Under the pieces are notes generated by a model. That model ran no database searches and had not been told where the DNA came from. It was given only the letters and a program-made list of their open reading frames with translations. A program made the position numbers and the translations under genes. From positions 57,532,854 through 57,596,853 of the forward strand of contig CM042011.1 in NCBI GenBank assembly GCA_023525715.1: DNA of 64,000 bases. The letters run 5' to 3'. The stretch comes from Cichorium intybus. Taxonomy: Eukaryota; Streptophyta; Magnoliopsida; Asterales; Asteraceae. Below, piece after piece: positions 44,380 through 56,000 of the stretch (positions are counted from its first letter, which is position 1; the number at the start of each line of letters is the position of its first letter).

Positions 44380-44965
44380 CTCGCGACGAGACGAAAATCC
44401 TTCGCGACCGCGAGAGCAGAAAAATCGCGATCAGGAAATACCATATTACAGTGTTCGCGCCGCGACCACCACCTCTGTCGCGACCATGCACCCGTCGCGA
44501 AGGAGCGTGAACAGGTGTATAAACCCTAGCCTTAAGCAGCCGCCGCATTTCACCCTCTCTCACCTCTCTCGCGACTCTCTCTCACGGCCGGGTATTTTTT
44601 TCAACCAAACTACCGATTTTCGTCATTTTTTCTTGCGTAGATCATCATCCAAGGTACGTATACTCTTCCTCTACCCTTGATTTAGGTTTTTACATATCGA
44701 ATCATAGTAAAATCGCACGGATTTGGTCCGAAACCACGACTCCCGATCGGGTTTGTGTTAATGTCGTTATTCCTTGAAATTGATGCTTGTACAACCTAGC
44801 TATAGCACTTAGAAACCCTTATGGCTGAATGCATTAAGTCAAAACCGAGCCAAACGTGAGAAATCAGCGATCCCGTTCGGTCCGTTCCGCCCTCGCGATC
44901 GCGACCACCACAGTCCTCGCGACTTGAGGCTGGACGCGACCTGGACGCGACCAGGTCGCGAAGGC
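44380..44965. promoter_or_regulatory. Second CGCGA motif cluster, with TATA box, before the third ORF
   Basis: The same CG-rich words as in the LTR recur (ccctcgcgacgagac, cttcgcgaccgcgag, ttcgcgccgcgacc, cctcgcgatcgcgacc, gtcgcgaaggctg), in two blocks around a TATA box (tataaa, 44518-44523) and a pyrimidine-rich stretch (ctctctcacctctctcgcg) like a plant transcription start. An internal promoter for the third ORF is a reasonable inference. Confidence 0.45.
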
Positions 44966-45053
44966 TGGGCAGGGGGTTAATTTTTGCTCATTTTTGCTAT
45001 TTTTCTTGCATGTTAAACTAGATTAATGATTTGTATGAATTGGAAATTTACAG
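44654..45053 (+). other. Probable leader intron of the third ORF
   Basis: Donor aag/gtacgta at 44654 and acceptor gaaatttacag at 45053 bracket 400 bp; the ATG of the third ORF is three bases after the acceptor. Both sites fit plant splice consensus and the intervening sequence has T-rich patches. This would give a spliced short mRNA for the ORF. Confidence 0.5.
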
Positions 45054-45055
45054 AT

Positions 45056-46414
45056 ATGGCCCGCAGAAGGGAACAACGCCAACAACCAGTCGAAAGGGAC
45101 GACATCGCTTCACATCAATGGTTACGGTTCCCAAATACCATTCCCGCGGTGAGGAAAAATGCGTACGAGGCAAATTTGGAAAGATTCAAAAGAAGAGACG
45201 TGGAGCCAGCCCTGGTATTAGACTGGAATTTTGCTAATACCATTGGGCTTACTACAGCACTTGACCAATATTTGGTCAAGACCGATGGTGCATACACCAG
45301 CTACGCATGGAGGAATTTATTCCAGATCCGAGAGCACAGCTACAAAGAGCTGATGCTGGAGTTTTTCTCCACGGTCATCTTTGATCCGACCGAGGAGGAC
45401 ATGTTTGTGCGTACCGGTCTCTCTTTCCGACTTGGAGGAGAGCCAAGGCAGTGCAGCGTGGTAGAGCTGGGATGGAGACTGGGTCTCTACCCACATGGTG
45501 ATGCTCGTACACCAGAGTTCCGAGATTATCTAGCTCGATGCATCACCAGCCCACCCGAAGAGTTGGTTAATGAAGAATTTTGGGGAGGGATTGCCAGTAC
45601 TTTATACCTCCCTGAGACTGCTGTAGAGAGTGCGATCCGCTCTCCGATTCATCGATTATTACACCGACTTGTTGCTACCTCCGTCAATCAACGGAGGGGC
45701 AGCGAGAAGGTTCCTGCAGCAGATCTCTTTTATCTGTGGTGTCTTTTGACACCAGGGAGGCACTGTAACCTCCCATACTCATTGGCATTTTTTCTGGCAC
45801 GCAAGGCCACAGGGGCCCGAGCTTCTAGCCCCCTTTGTGGTGGTCATCTGATCACCCGACTGGCCCATTCATATGGCATCACAACATTGCCAGCGATGCG
45901 ATCCATGACCCCAAGAGAGCCGAGAGCCATCGGACGCCAGTATTTGGAGTCCATGAGAGTGATTAGACCAGCAGGTCCACCAGGCGTATTTGTACTAGAT
46001 GAGCCAGAGCAGGAGGAGCAGGCACCCGAGGCCGCTCAAGCACCACCTCCACCTCCCAGACGTCGCCAGCGCCAGCGACAGAGATCCCCCGTACCACCAC
46101 AGGACCCGGAGCCCGAGATTAACCTCGGGACTATCTACCAGCAGATGCAGTCATGGCGTCTAGAGAGCCAGACCCAGTACCGACAGATGCAGGACTGGCA
46201 TCTGACCCATCAGGAGTGGCATCTAGCTCACCAGGTACAGCACCAGTGGATGGCGGATTCCATGACCGACTTCTTCCACCAGCAGGGATTCCAGCCACAG
46301 TATCCATACCCGAGTACCGTTCCACCAGTACCTGACTGGTACACAGGTAGCCATCCTACAGGAGACGAGGCGGGGCCATCGGGGACCCATTATGATGACG
46401 AGGATGATGAGTGA
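45056..46414 (+). CDS. Third ORF of the Athila-type element (ATHILA ORF-1-like family)
   Basis: 452 residues from the ATG at 45056 (MARRREQRQQPVERDD). The upstream in-frame ATGs at 45026 and 45038 lie within the probable leader intron. Residues ~20-300 form a compact, mixed domain (WRNLFQIREHSYKELMLEFF, LSFRLGGEPRQCSVVELGWR, HRLLHRLVATSVNQRRGSEK, DLFYLWCLLTPGRHCNLPYS). A Pro-rich, then Arg/Gln-rich linker (PPPPPRRRQRQRQRS) follows, a Trp/His/Gln repeat (MQDWHLTHQEWHLAHQ) and an acidic end. It resembles the plant-specific protein encoded at this place in Athila elements. I see no signal peptide or clear membrane helix, so an envelope role is not supported. Function unknown. Confidence 0.78.
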   Translation: MARRREQRQQPVERDDIASHQWLRFPNTIPAVRKNAYEANLERFKRRDVEPALVLDWNFANTIGLTTALDQYLVKTDGAYTSYAWRNLFQIREHSYKELMLEFFSTVIFDPTEEDMFVRTGLSFRLGGEPRQCSVVELGWRLGLYPHGDARTPEFRDYLARCITSPPEELVNEEFWGGIASTLYLPETAVESAIRSPIHRLLHRLVATSVNQRRGSEKVPAADLFYLWCLLTPGRHCNLPYSLAFFLARKATGARASSPLCGGHLITRLAHSYGITTLPAMRSMTPREPRAIGRQYLESMRVIRPAGPPGVFVLDEPEQEEQAPEAAQAPPPPPRRRQRQRQRSPVPPQDPEPEINLGTIYQQMQSWRLESQTQYRQMQDWHLTHQEWHLAHQVQHQWMADSMTDFFHQQGFQPQYPYPSTVPPVPDWYTGSHPTGDEAGPSGTHYDDEDDE

Positions 46415-46715
46415 GTATTTATCTTTTTATTTCCAATTTAGTGTGAACTTTTAAATACAGTTGTGTGTTTTAATTACTGTTTGGTTTGAATTTAACTATT
46501 TTGTGGTGTGAATTTATTTTTGTTTATTTATGATTGTTCAGAATGACGTTTGTTTGTGCTGTTGATTATATTACAGAAAGCGATCTAACATGCTGGCAGT
46601 CAGTTCAGCGACCAATGTATCAAATGATCGACCGTATTTAAAAAAAAAAAAAAATTATTTTTGCGAAAAACTCAATTTTGCTTGAGGACAAGCAAACCTC
46701 AAGTGTGTAGTATTT
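46415..46715 (+). other. Athila 3' untranslated region and weak polypurine tract
   Basis: Contains the conserved gcttgaggacaagcaa hairpin (46680-46695). Usual Athila elements have a G-rich purine tract after this; here only caagtgtgtagtatttt precedes the LTR, so the plus-strand primer site looks altered. Confidence 0.6.
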
Positions 46716-48727
46716 TGATAGTGTTTTATTTTTACAATAAAACACTATCATTTAAAGACTGTTTTATCGCATAAATATGCTCAGAGGCACGCAAAAACTA
46801 TATTTTTGTGCAAAATAAAAGAATCTAGAAACCGCCTTAAAACATGCAAAATGCTTCTTCATAACAGATATGGTTCAGACAGACCCGTCTAACCTACCTC
46901 ATCTGTTAAAACCAAACAATCACATTTTATAAGAATGCATGTTTTCACAACAAATAGGCAAAAGCTCACATTCCAACGGCAGCTCCTGATGCACACCACA
47001 GACTCCCAACAGTCTGGCGGTGATAATAGATCTACTGTCGGGTCATTACTAGCCAAAGCCAGCCATTTGTTTTCGCATAGAAAACATCTCACAAATCACG
47101 GGGAAATCCTATTAAGATATCATTAATTCTCTCAATAGAATTATGATTAATTTGTCTTCAGTCCCCAGACATCCTCACAAAAATTGCAAGCTAAACGAGA
47201 GAATATCTCATTTTTCATACACTGCACATCATAGCCCACTGCTGTGTTGCAGATGCAAATCTGTCAGAACTATGGTTTTCACCATAGGAAATCCTGATAA
47301 GCTCAATATCAAAACAGGCTTATATTAACAGGTGGCTGAACATGAATTACGATTCATGTTTAACTTGAACAGAGTTCTCCGGAGCTGCTGGTGTGAGGAA
47401 AACAAGAGGGATTTGTGTGCTAACATTTATGGTTTAATTTCAGGAACAAGACCCAAGAACTATAAAAGAACAAACCCGAGGAAGTGATGCTCAAAACTTA
47501 AAACCAAAAATACCAAAAATACATAAAAAGTACAGCAATCGCGACTTGAAGATTCTGTGTCGCGACGTGAAGAAAAACAAGACAGAAAACCAAAAAGATA
47601 CAGCGCTCGCGCCGCGACGGTAACTATGGTCGCGACGCGAAGAGCTTGGACGCGACCACCTACTCCATGAACGCGAGACCACCAACTCCATGATCGCGAG
47701 ACTACCAACAACCGCACTAGCCAGACCAGTGGCCGACCAAAAGCAACGACCGACGCACCCTCGCGTCGCGACGGGACCCTTGGTCGCGACGCGAGCACTG
47801 TGCTCAGTTAGTATAAATAGAGACCTACTATGCACGGATTTAAACACCAATTCACTCTATTTGTAATAAGGATACTCAAACACTCTCTATCAGTTAGAAT
47901 AGCTTGAAACATCTCTTAGCTAGTTGTTTAGAATCAAAATATCATCCCTCTCGGTGGTAATTCTTGTTGTAATTCAAGATAATTTGGAAGATAACCGCAT
48001 CAAGTCACATGTCAAGGAACACCAAGACCATCTCTACGATCATCACACGAATGGAAGGCTAATCTCTTCAGATTACTTCCGGTAATGTTATCCAACTCTT
48101 AGTATAGCATGTTTTTACTTTGATTCCGACAAGTGTTTTACTATTGTAATTCTTAAACTCCTATCTCTTTGAATACAACTAGTGAATCATTTGTGTTTAC
48201 TTCTACTTACTATCATATTCTCAAGACATAGTATTACCAACATATTATTCGTGCCTATCTTACCTAAATAACGAGCTAAGACGGATAATCAGTTAATATA
48301 CTTTGTGCCCACTTAATATGCTAAGAAGTTGTAACGTTACTATCATCTAGATAAAACATAATATTGCTATACCATTGTTTGTGCCTAATCTACCTAATTG
48401 TTAGACAAAGACAAATAATTGATTCAACATGTTATGTATTTACCTATGTAATAGTAATTGTCAGTAAACTGTAATTATGTTAAAGTAATTATATCGGAAT
48501 CATTGTAATAATACATGTGAAACTAATTGTTGATAACTAAACCGGAAGTAATTCTTTCTTTAATCTCAAGTTACAATCTCAATATTTTTACCATCACCGT
48601 TAAAATTCTACTTTACAACTCATTACAAATTAACCACTAAATCCTTGGACTCGACCCCGCTTGCCCTATCTACATAGTAAAAGTGGGTTATAAATTGTTT
48701 TTGACGCGTGTGACGACAGCGTTGTCA
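46716..48727 (+). repeat. 3' LTR of the Athila-type element
   Basis: 2012 bp, the same length as the 5' LTR; only two substitutions were seen by eye. Same TATA box (47812) and CG-rich cluster. Confidence 0.95.
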
Positions 48728-48870
48728 ATAAGGTATTTCAAGAATTTAATATCATAAGGTGTTTTAAAGACTTTAATATCGTAAGGTTTTTCAAGAATTT
48801 AATATTGTAAGGTATTTTCATGACTGTAATATCAAAGGGTATTTTTCAAGTATCATAATAATGAAAGGTA
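48728..48870. repeat. ~27-bp tandem repeat array (right part)
   Basis: Five degenerate units, e.g. ggtatttcaagaatttaata, ggtgttttaaagactttaat, ggtttttcaagaatttaata. It is the continuation of 36285-36311, so the Athila element inserted into the array. Confidence 0.7.
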
Positions 48871-48921
48871 TTTTGGTAGAAAGACGTTAAGTCGTATGAC
48901 ATTTGGTTTGAAATTTTAACA

Positions 48922-51500
48922 TGTAACACCACGATACTTTTGATAAGTATTAATATGTTAATCATAGTGTATTTATGATTTAATATGGTGTTCTAAGTAT
49001 TAGAAAGTTAATACTAGAAAAAGGGTAATTTGGTCATTTTACCATAAAAGGGTAATTTGGTCATTTGACCATGTGAAGGACCAAATATGTAAAATATTGT
49101 TTGCTTGTGGCAAAAACATAAGAAATGAAAGTTTTATGTCATAAAACTTGATTATTGTGGCCAAAGTTCAAGAAATGGAACTTGGGGACTAAAATTGTAA
49201 AGTTTGGAAGTATAAATAGAAGGGTTGACTCTCTTCTTTGACTGATCATTTGTGAAGCATCGGGAGAAGTCTTGAAGGTGCGATTTCTGCAGAGATCATG
49301 GAATTGAAGCAAGAACTTGGAACAATTGTTGGAAGGTGGTGATTTCCAAGCAAATAAGGTAAGTAGATTGCCTTTTTAGTCAAAGTTCTTGAGGTGTTCT
49401 TGATGGGTTTTATGGAAACTGAAATCTGCAAATTTCAGTTATGATTATGTGGTTTAAATGGTTTAATACTTCCATTAAGTCATGCAAAAAAGGACTTAAT
49501 CCAAGATTATGGAAGTAGGTTGCTATTTTGATGAATTAGAAGTTTTGGGGTTTTTGGAACTAAGAACCCTAATTCTTCCTTTTGATTGATTGAGTTATTT
49601 TAGTGGTTGAAAACCTTATTTTAATGTAAGGTTTTAGCCTAGAAATGAACTCCAAACGATTAAGAACAGCATTAAGGACTTAAAATGTCAAAACTGCATG
49701 CTACAGTGCACAAATCGCGACTGATCAGGAGGCTGCACAGGCGCAGGGCGCAGTGCGCCCTAATCTAGGCGCAGTGCGCCCTCCAGGCACGGACTTCAAA
49801 ATGCTAACTTTTGTTTGGCTTGTCCGATTTACTCCAAACTTGAACCATAGGTCCCTAATGGTTTGAAAAGTCTGGGAAAATTTTTAAATTGAGTTTTCGA
49901 CTCCTCGAGGGCACTGTAGATTAATACGAATGCCTCGGTAAATAGTAAAACTCAGGAAAAGATTATAAATAGAAAGTTTATCATCTAGGGATGGTTTATA
50001 GTTGCATAATATTGGACTCTCATGTATTAGAGTCAATTGAAATGATTATTAACCTATTATCATTTGGTATATAAATGAATATATAGGTATGGGACAAATG
50101 GTTGTGGTGCACGCAAAGGCAAGAAACAACCGGGATTTAAATGCAACTAGTATCCAGGTGATTAATCTCACTTATATCACATATGATATGTGTTGATTGG
50201 ACTGTTACAGGTTGAAACAGATTTGGGGGACGAAACTTGATAGTTTACTGATGCGTTGAAAAGACAATACCAGATAAGCCGTGAGTCTGCGATAGACAAT
50301 AACGGAGCTGTGAGTCAATAAAAAGGCAATATCAGATAAGCCGTGAGTCAATGAAATGACAAGAACGGAGCCGTGAGCCATAAATGATAATGAAATGTTA
50401 TCAACTGGTGCGGCCTATATGGCTATGATATTGGATGCTATATCCAACTGGTGCGGCCTATATGGCTATGATATTGGATACTATATCCAACTGGTGCGGC
50501 CTATATGGCTATGATATTGGATGCTATATCCAACTGGTGCGGCCTATATGGCTATGATATTGGATACTATATCCAACTGGTGCGGCCTATATGGCTATGA
50601 TATTGGATGCTATATCCAACTGGTGCGGCCTATACGGCTATGATAGTATTATACGGAAATGGTGCGGCCTTATGGCTATGATATCGGGTTATTGAAACCA
50701 ATTGGTGCGGCCTGAGGGCTATGATAAATGTTGAAACTGTTCTGGTGCGGCTTGTATAGCTATGACACATGGTGCGGCTTATATAGCCATGATATCTGGT
50801 GCAGTCAGGTGTGACTATGAAACATGGGACAGAAACGGTAACTGGGAATTTATATGTTTATTTTCTCTTATATACGTATGGTTTATGTGGCTAACAGATT
50901 TGAGTTAGTTAATGTGCAAATAACAGGTTAGATATGATAATTGTCCTTGAAATTAAATGGTGCGGTCTTAGGACCATGAATTTAGGTTATTGAACCTAAA
51001 TTGGTGCGGCCTTCGGGCTAGGATCTAAACGATGAAACTGTTGGTGCGGCCTTAGGGCTATGATCTGAACAGGTTAAATATTTTGGGTGCGGCCTATATG
51101 GCTATGATATATGGTGCGGTCAACGATGACTAGGATTTGTGGGACAAAAACCGTTTGAGAGTTTAATTGTTATTATTCTCTTATATATGTGTGACGTTAT
51201 TTGCAGATATGATTACTCACTGAGCTTTATAGCTCATACCGTTTGTTAAATGTCCCTGCAGGTCAACATAACCCTGATAAGGGTAAGGATAAAGTCCGTG
51301 ACTCAAGAAGTGGACTTGTAGATGCTGTTAGTAGCAGCCCGGCTTATAAGGAGGTTACTGTATTTATACTCTCCTTGATACACTTGTACCCGTTTTTATT
51401 AAAAATATACCCCTTTGTTTATGGTTTTAAGTACTGAAACCTATGTCTTAAATGAAAAAACTTTTCAGGGGTGTTTTTGTTTTAAAAGCCGGGTGTTACA
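48922..51500 (+). repeat. 5' LTR of the chromovirus
   Basis: It has about 118 bp (49878-49994) and a 22-bp gcgcagtgcgccctaatcta-type unit (near 49750-49785) that are missing from the 3' LTR, plus one more 43-bp unit in its minisatellite. Confidence 0.93.
50402..50830 (+). repeat. 43-bp minisatellite inside the 5' LTR
   Basis: Six near-identical 43-bp units start at 50402, 50445, 50488, 50531, 50574 and 50617 (core ggtgcggcctatatggctat, then gatattggat). They decay to looser ggtgcggcc...ggctatgat copies to about 50830, with further single copies near 50960-51110. Confidence 0.93.
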
Positions 51501-51503
51501 AGT

Positions 51504-51514
51504 TGGTATCAGAG
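51504..51514 (+). other. Chromovirus primer-binding site
   Basis: tggtatcagag, three bases after the 5' LTR; complementary to the 3' end of initiator Met tRNA. Confidence 0.85.
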
Positions 51515-51619
51515 TCGTGGTTTAAGTGAACTAGGTGTCTATAGAGTAGATTCCTGGACTTAAACCTTGAGACAGTAGACACGATGTACCGTTAGGTGTA
51601 TATAAGTTGTTATTATACA

Positions 51620-53037
51620 CTATGCAGTTAATAGCGCGCTATAGCGTCGCTATAGCGTTGCTATAGCGTATAGCGGCCATCAACGCTACAAAATTTCATT
51701 TAGCGTTTCAAAATAGCGGTTCCGCTATTAGCGGCGCTATTTACCGCTATTTACCGCAATTTTGAATACCGCAATTGCAAAAATAGCGCGCTATATAAAA
51801 ATTTTAAACATTTGACTAGGGTTTTCCCAAAGAGGCACACCCAAACTTTATACTTTGACTCAACTACTTAGACCCAAGAGTTAACTTGGTTCTCAATGGC
51901 TCGGTGAGTGAGTTTCTTAGGAACTGATAGCTCCTATTTATAACTAAACGTGACCCCTTATGTTTCTTTTTAGGCCGATGTGGGATAAGCATTACAAGGC
52001 ATCTTCTTTCGTTCTTTATTTGGCGATTGGAAACATCGATCATTCTCGTTCTTAGCAGTTGAAAGCATCGGGTGGAGGCATATTCTTTCGTTCTTTATTC
52101 CAATCGGTCCGATGATATCAGATGGCTCGACTTTATTCCAATCTTTATTCCATCGGTTGGAAGCATCGGTTGGTTGATTGATTTTCGATTTTCGATTTTC
52201 GTTCTTTATTTTCGTTCTTGATTCCAATCGGTTCAATTTATTTTCGTTCTAATCCAGATGGCTCGACTTAAGACTCGATGCAATTGAATTGAATCCCGAC
52301 GCTATCTAATTCTTCTCGTTTTACAGGGTATATCGATGGAAGCTTCATTCTCGTTTATAAGATATTGTTTGAATTGAATCGGAATCAGACTTCAGTCTCG
52401 TTCACAGCCTCACATGGTATTTCGGAGTCGGATTCAAAGATCGAGCATCAATTTAGAGTCGTATTTCAGTTCGGATTTCAAAGGGTATGAAGCTATGGAT
52501 TACACATGGATATGAACTCCAATTTTGACTTTAATTCAACTTTGATTCTTCCGTCTTTCACTTGATATTTGGGATTTGATTGAAGCTATGTTAATTTCAG
52601 TTTGATATTTCACATTTGGGTACCTGCAATTGCCTAATCATTCGTTCTCATTCCAGTGCGTGTTTATGCACACCAAGTGTTTGGTTAATTGCTCAAGAGA
52701 ATCTCAAAGTAGTAGGACTATGTAATCGGCTCTCAAAGAAGTAGGATTATGTAATTCTTGATTGAATTTTGTTATCCAATTGTATACTTGCCATGGAAGG
52801 CTTTGTTTGTAGTAAATTTGATTGAATTTGATGAGATAACTTGGTACTTGGATTATGTCAATTCTTGTTTTAAAGGGGTTGGTGATAACTTTGGTGTTGA
52901 TAATATAAGAATTCTACATAATAAAAATTTTACATAAAATAAAAAATCGCTATATCACCGCTATACCACCGCGAAAACCGCTATTTCAAATAGCGACAGT
53001 CACCGCTATTTGATTTTTTACCGCTTTAACTGCATAG
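51620..53037. mobile_element. hAT-like non-autonomous element with CGCTAT subterminal repeats
   Basis: Ends ctatgcagttaa / ttaactgcatag are exact inverted repeats, flanked by the exact 8-bp TSD attataca (51612-51619, 53038-53045). Both ends are crowded with the words atagcg/cgctat and taccgc/gcggta (over ten copies within ~170 bp on the left, about ten in ~110 bp on the right), in both orientations. Such arrays serve as transposase-binding sites in hAT elements. The 1.1-kb middle has repeats of cgttctttatt and attttcg words and no transposase. It sits in the chromovirus leader. Confidence 0.85.
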
Positions 53038-53045
53038 ATTATACA

Positions 53046-56000
53046 TATATAACCTAACTATTGCTGACTTCTAACGTATAAGAAGTATGAGCAGCGAATA
53101 TTACTGGGAGGAATTTAGGGCATGGAGCTTTAAGAGGCGGACCAGCCCTTTCTCAAGGCTCCATTGAACGAGGGGCAAGGAGACAAGTAGCAGAAAACCC
53201 ACATGACAAGCAATAGTAGCTGCTGTGGTCAGAAAAAGAAATTGGGTGCTCACCCTGACTGATATTCAAGGTGAAAGAAAAGTAGCTGAGACTACAAGAA
53301 AAGCAGAAAACGATTAGTGGACGCTTCAGGAGAAGTTACCATGAACTGGGTCCAACCTTAAAGGGAAGGGACCAAAATGGAAAAGGCGATGCGACGTAAG
53401 AAGTGCAGGAAAAGCACTCAGACAATTATAGAGTTGAGACTTTACCGTCTAATGGCTGAAATTGCAGGAAAAGGGAGCATATTGCTCGAGTTTGTTGTAT
53501 GGAACGGAAGTGTTTCCAGCGTGGAATTATAGATCACTTTCTTATGAAATACTCACATGCTAAATGTGGAGTAACGGGTGATGAACCTAGGAAAGAACGG
53601 GGAGGAAAAAAAGAAGAAACGAATGGTCAAAAAGGACTAGTGGTACATGAGCATTCCAGTAGATTGTGGAAGAAGCTCGTGAGTAGACTGATATGGTCTC
53701 AGATATGATTGTTTTGAATATAATCCCCGTATACGTTATATTTGATCCATGGAGCTATGCTTTGGATCGGTGACTTTGATGTCATCTCTGAATATTTCAC
53801 CAACGATTATGGATGAAATGTTGAAAGTAGCTATAGCAGATAGCAAATATGTTCAAGATATTGAACACCTGGAATGTAGTCTGCCTAGGATTTACGGGAC
53901 CATTTTCCCTATAAATCTGAAGCCGATGACTATCAATGAATTTGAAGAAATTGTGCATATGAATTGGTTATCAATGAATAATGCTAACATGAATTGTAAA
54001 AACAAGAACATTATGGTTCTAAAAATCAGAGGTGAAATGGACGAAAATCCATGGTAAATGACCGTTGTTGAGAATACCGGTTATTTTCCTTTGCTTAAAC
54101 TCGGAAAAGAGTTAGTAAAGGAATGATGTTGTAGTTGGCATACGTGGTATTGGCCAAGTTAAATAAAGCAGTGATAGTAGTGTACTACTTTAAATAAATT
54201 CTCGGATGTTTCTTTTGAAAAGAGCTTCCAGGATTTCTGCCAGATTAGCGAGAAGAGTTTACGATTAAACTGGTCTTGGGAGCTGTTTCTGTTATTGAGG
54301 CTCCATATTGATTAGCATCTGCAGAGATGGCAGAGTGGTAAAACAATTAGAAGAAATTGTTTTTGAATTGGGGTCTCATATGGCTGAATGTGTCATGGTG
54401 AGGAGCCCTATCTTGCTTGAAAAGAAGAAAGACAAGTTGATGTGTATGTGCACTGACTACTGAGAATCTGATATTCTCGAAACCAGACTGAATATGAGGT
54501 ACATTTGTACAAGATATTGGAGTTACTTCACTAAGCTAAGTGATATGTAAAATTCTCCAAGTATGAAAATTTGGCTAAAAGAAGTTTCATATTCTTTGGG
54601 CATGTTATTAATGCCGAAAATGTTAAAGTGGATCCAGTAGAAATGATGCTGTGATAAAGCGGGAACCGCCTGAGGAATCTGACTAAAATTGTAGTTTCCT
54701 TAAATTGGCGAGTTACCATAGGAGAGTTGTAGAAAACTGCTCCTTGATGGCTGCCTAGCTGACTAAAGTTGACTAATAAAAGTGAAAAGTCTGAGTGGTA
54801 GAAAGACCACATGTAACTTTTCAAAGGTTGAAACAAACATTATGTGAAGCTCTGGTGTTAGCATTATCGCTAAGCGGAGAAGATAAACTGGATTATAGAA
54901 ATGCATCTAGAGTTGACTTTGGATACATGATATTGCCGTAGCAAATATGACTTTGGCATTAAAGCTTTGGAGACACTACTTATATGGTGTAAAGCTTACT
55001 ATTTATACGGATCATAAAAGTTTGAAATACTTAATTGATAAAAAAGAAGCTAGATATGAGATAGCAAAGATAGATGCGTTACTTAAAGATTTCGGATATG
55101 AAATCTTGTACCATCTCGAAAAGGCGGATGTGGCTATAGATGCCTTGAATTGAAAAGAATATTCTTTGAAAGATACAACCACATGCGTGAGTGTGGCAAA
55201 TTGATTACCTGAGTTGATTCGGGTAGCACAAAAAGAAATGTGCAGGTCTGAAAACGTGAAAAGTGAATGAATGATTAGCTATCGAAAGAAGCTAGTTAGA
55301 AACTCATGACGATTGAAAACCCTTGGGGTTGTATATGTGAGTTCCAAAGCAAAGTAAAATATGAAATTTACCCTTAAAAGATGTATATTGGGGTAGATAT
55401 GCAAAATGCCCGTGGCAGTACCAAACTGTGTAGGAGGATATAACCTATGTATTGGTGGCCAGGACTAAAGAAAGACATTGAAAGACATGTGAAAAGTGTT
55501 TGACTTGTGTGTAACTACAGTCAAATCATTAGAAGCATACGGAAAATTTAGCCGTTGTGGGTCCCAAAGAAGAAAAGGGACGAAAATATTATAGACTTTA
55601 TAATAAAGTCTTAGCAAGTACCGCATGGGTATGACACCATATGGGTAATTGCAGGTTGATTGATGGAATCAGTGTAGATTTATACTGACTAAGGAAGAAA
55701 TTAAGATCGAAAAGTAGCGAAAAGCTATATAGATAAAGTAAATTTTCGACGTGAGTTATCGGCACGGATTGTATCAGGCTGAGATACTAGAATTATTCGC
55801 TGATTTTGGCATAAATCCTAAGAATTATTAGTTCAAAAGTACTAGTAAGTATTGTATATGAGTTGTAGATTGATAGACGGGACGAGATATTGATGCAGAC
55901 TTTAGAAGATATGCCCGAAATTTGCATAACAAACCCTGGTGGAAGATGAGAAGATCGTCTATTGTTGGTAGAATTTGTAAGAAATAATAGCTTACATACT

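Larger units (their letters stand above)
36312..48727 (+). mobile_element. Complete Athila-type Ty3 LTR retrotransposon (12,416 bp)
   Basis: Two LTRs of exactly 2012 bp are flanked by TSD ataag (36307-36311, 48728-48732). The PBS tggcgccgttgccgggga right after the 5' LTR is typical of the Athila/Tat branch. The order is gag (38431-40032), pol (PR-RT-RNaseH-IN, no chromodomain), then a long 3' region with a third ORF (45056-46414), as in Athila. By eye the LTRs differ at only two places (A/G near 36913 vs 47317, A/G near 36982 vs 47386), so the insertion is very recent. All three frames are open, so the copy may still be active. Confidence 0.95.

Noticed and set aside
45026..45055. Upstream ATGs (45026, 45038) as start of the third Athila ORF
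   Set aside because: They lie inside the probable leader intron; the ATG at 45056 follows the acceptor and starts the MARRREQ sequence.
50402..50660. Regular 43-bp repeats that might suggest a CRISPR array
   Set aside because: There are no unique spacers, the units are contiguous, and the array is repeated in the other LTR of a plant retrotransposon.
54531..54836. 101-codon minus-strand frame
   Set aside because: It is antisense to decayed RT of the chromovirus.
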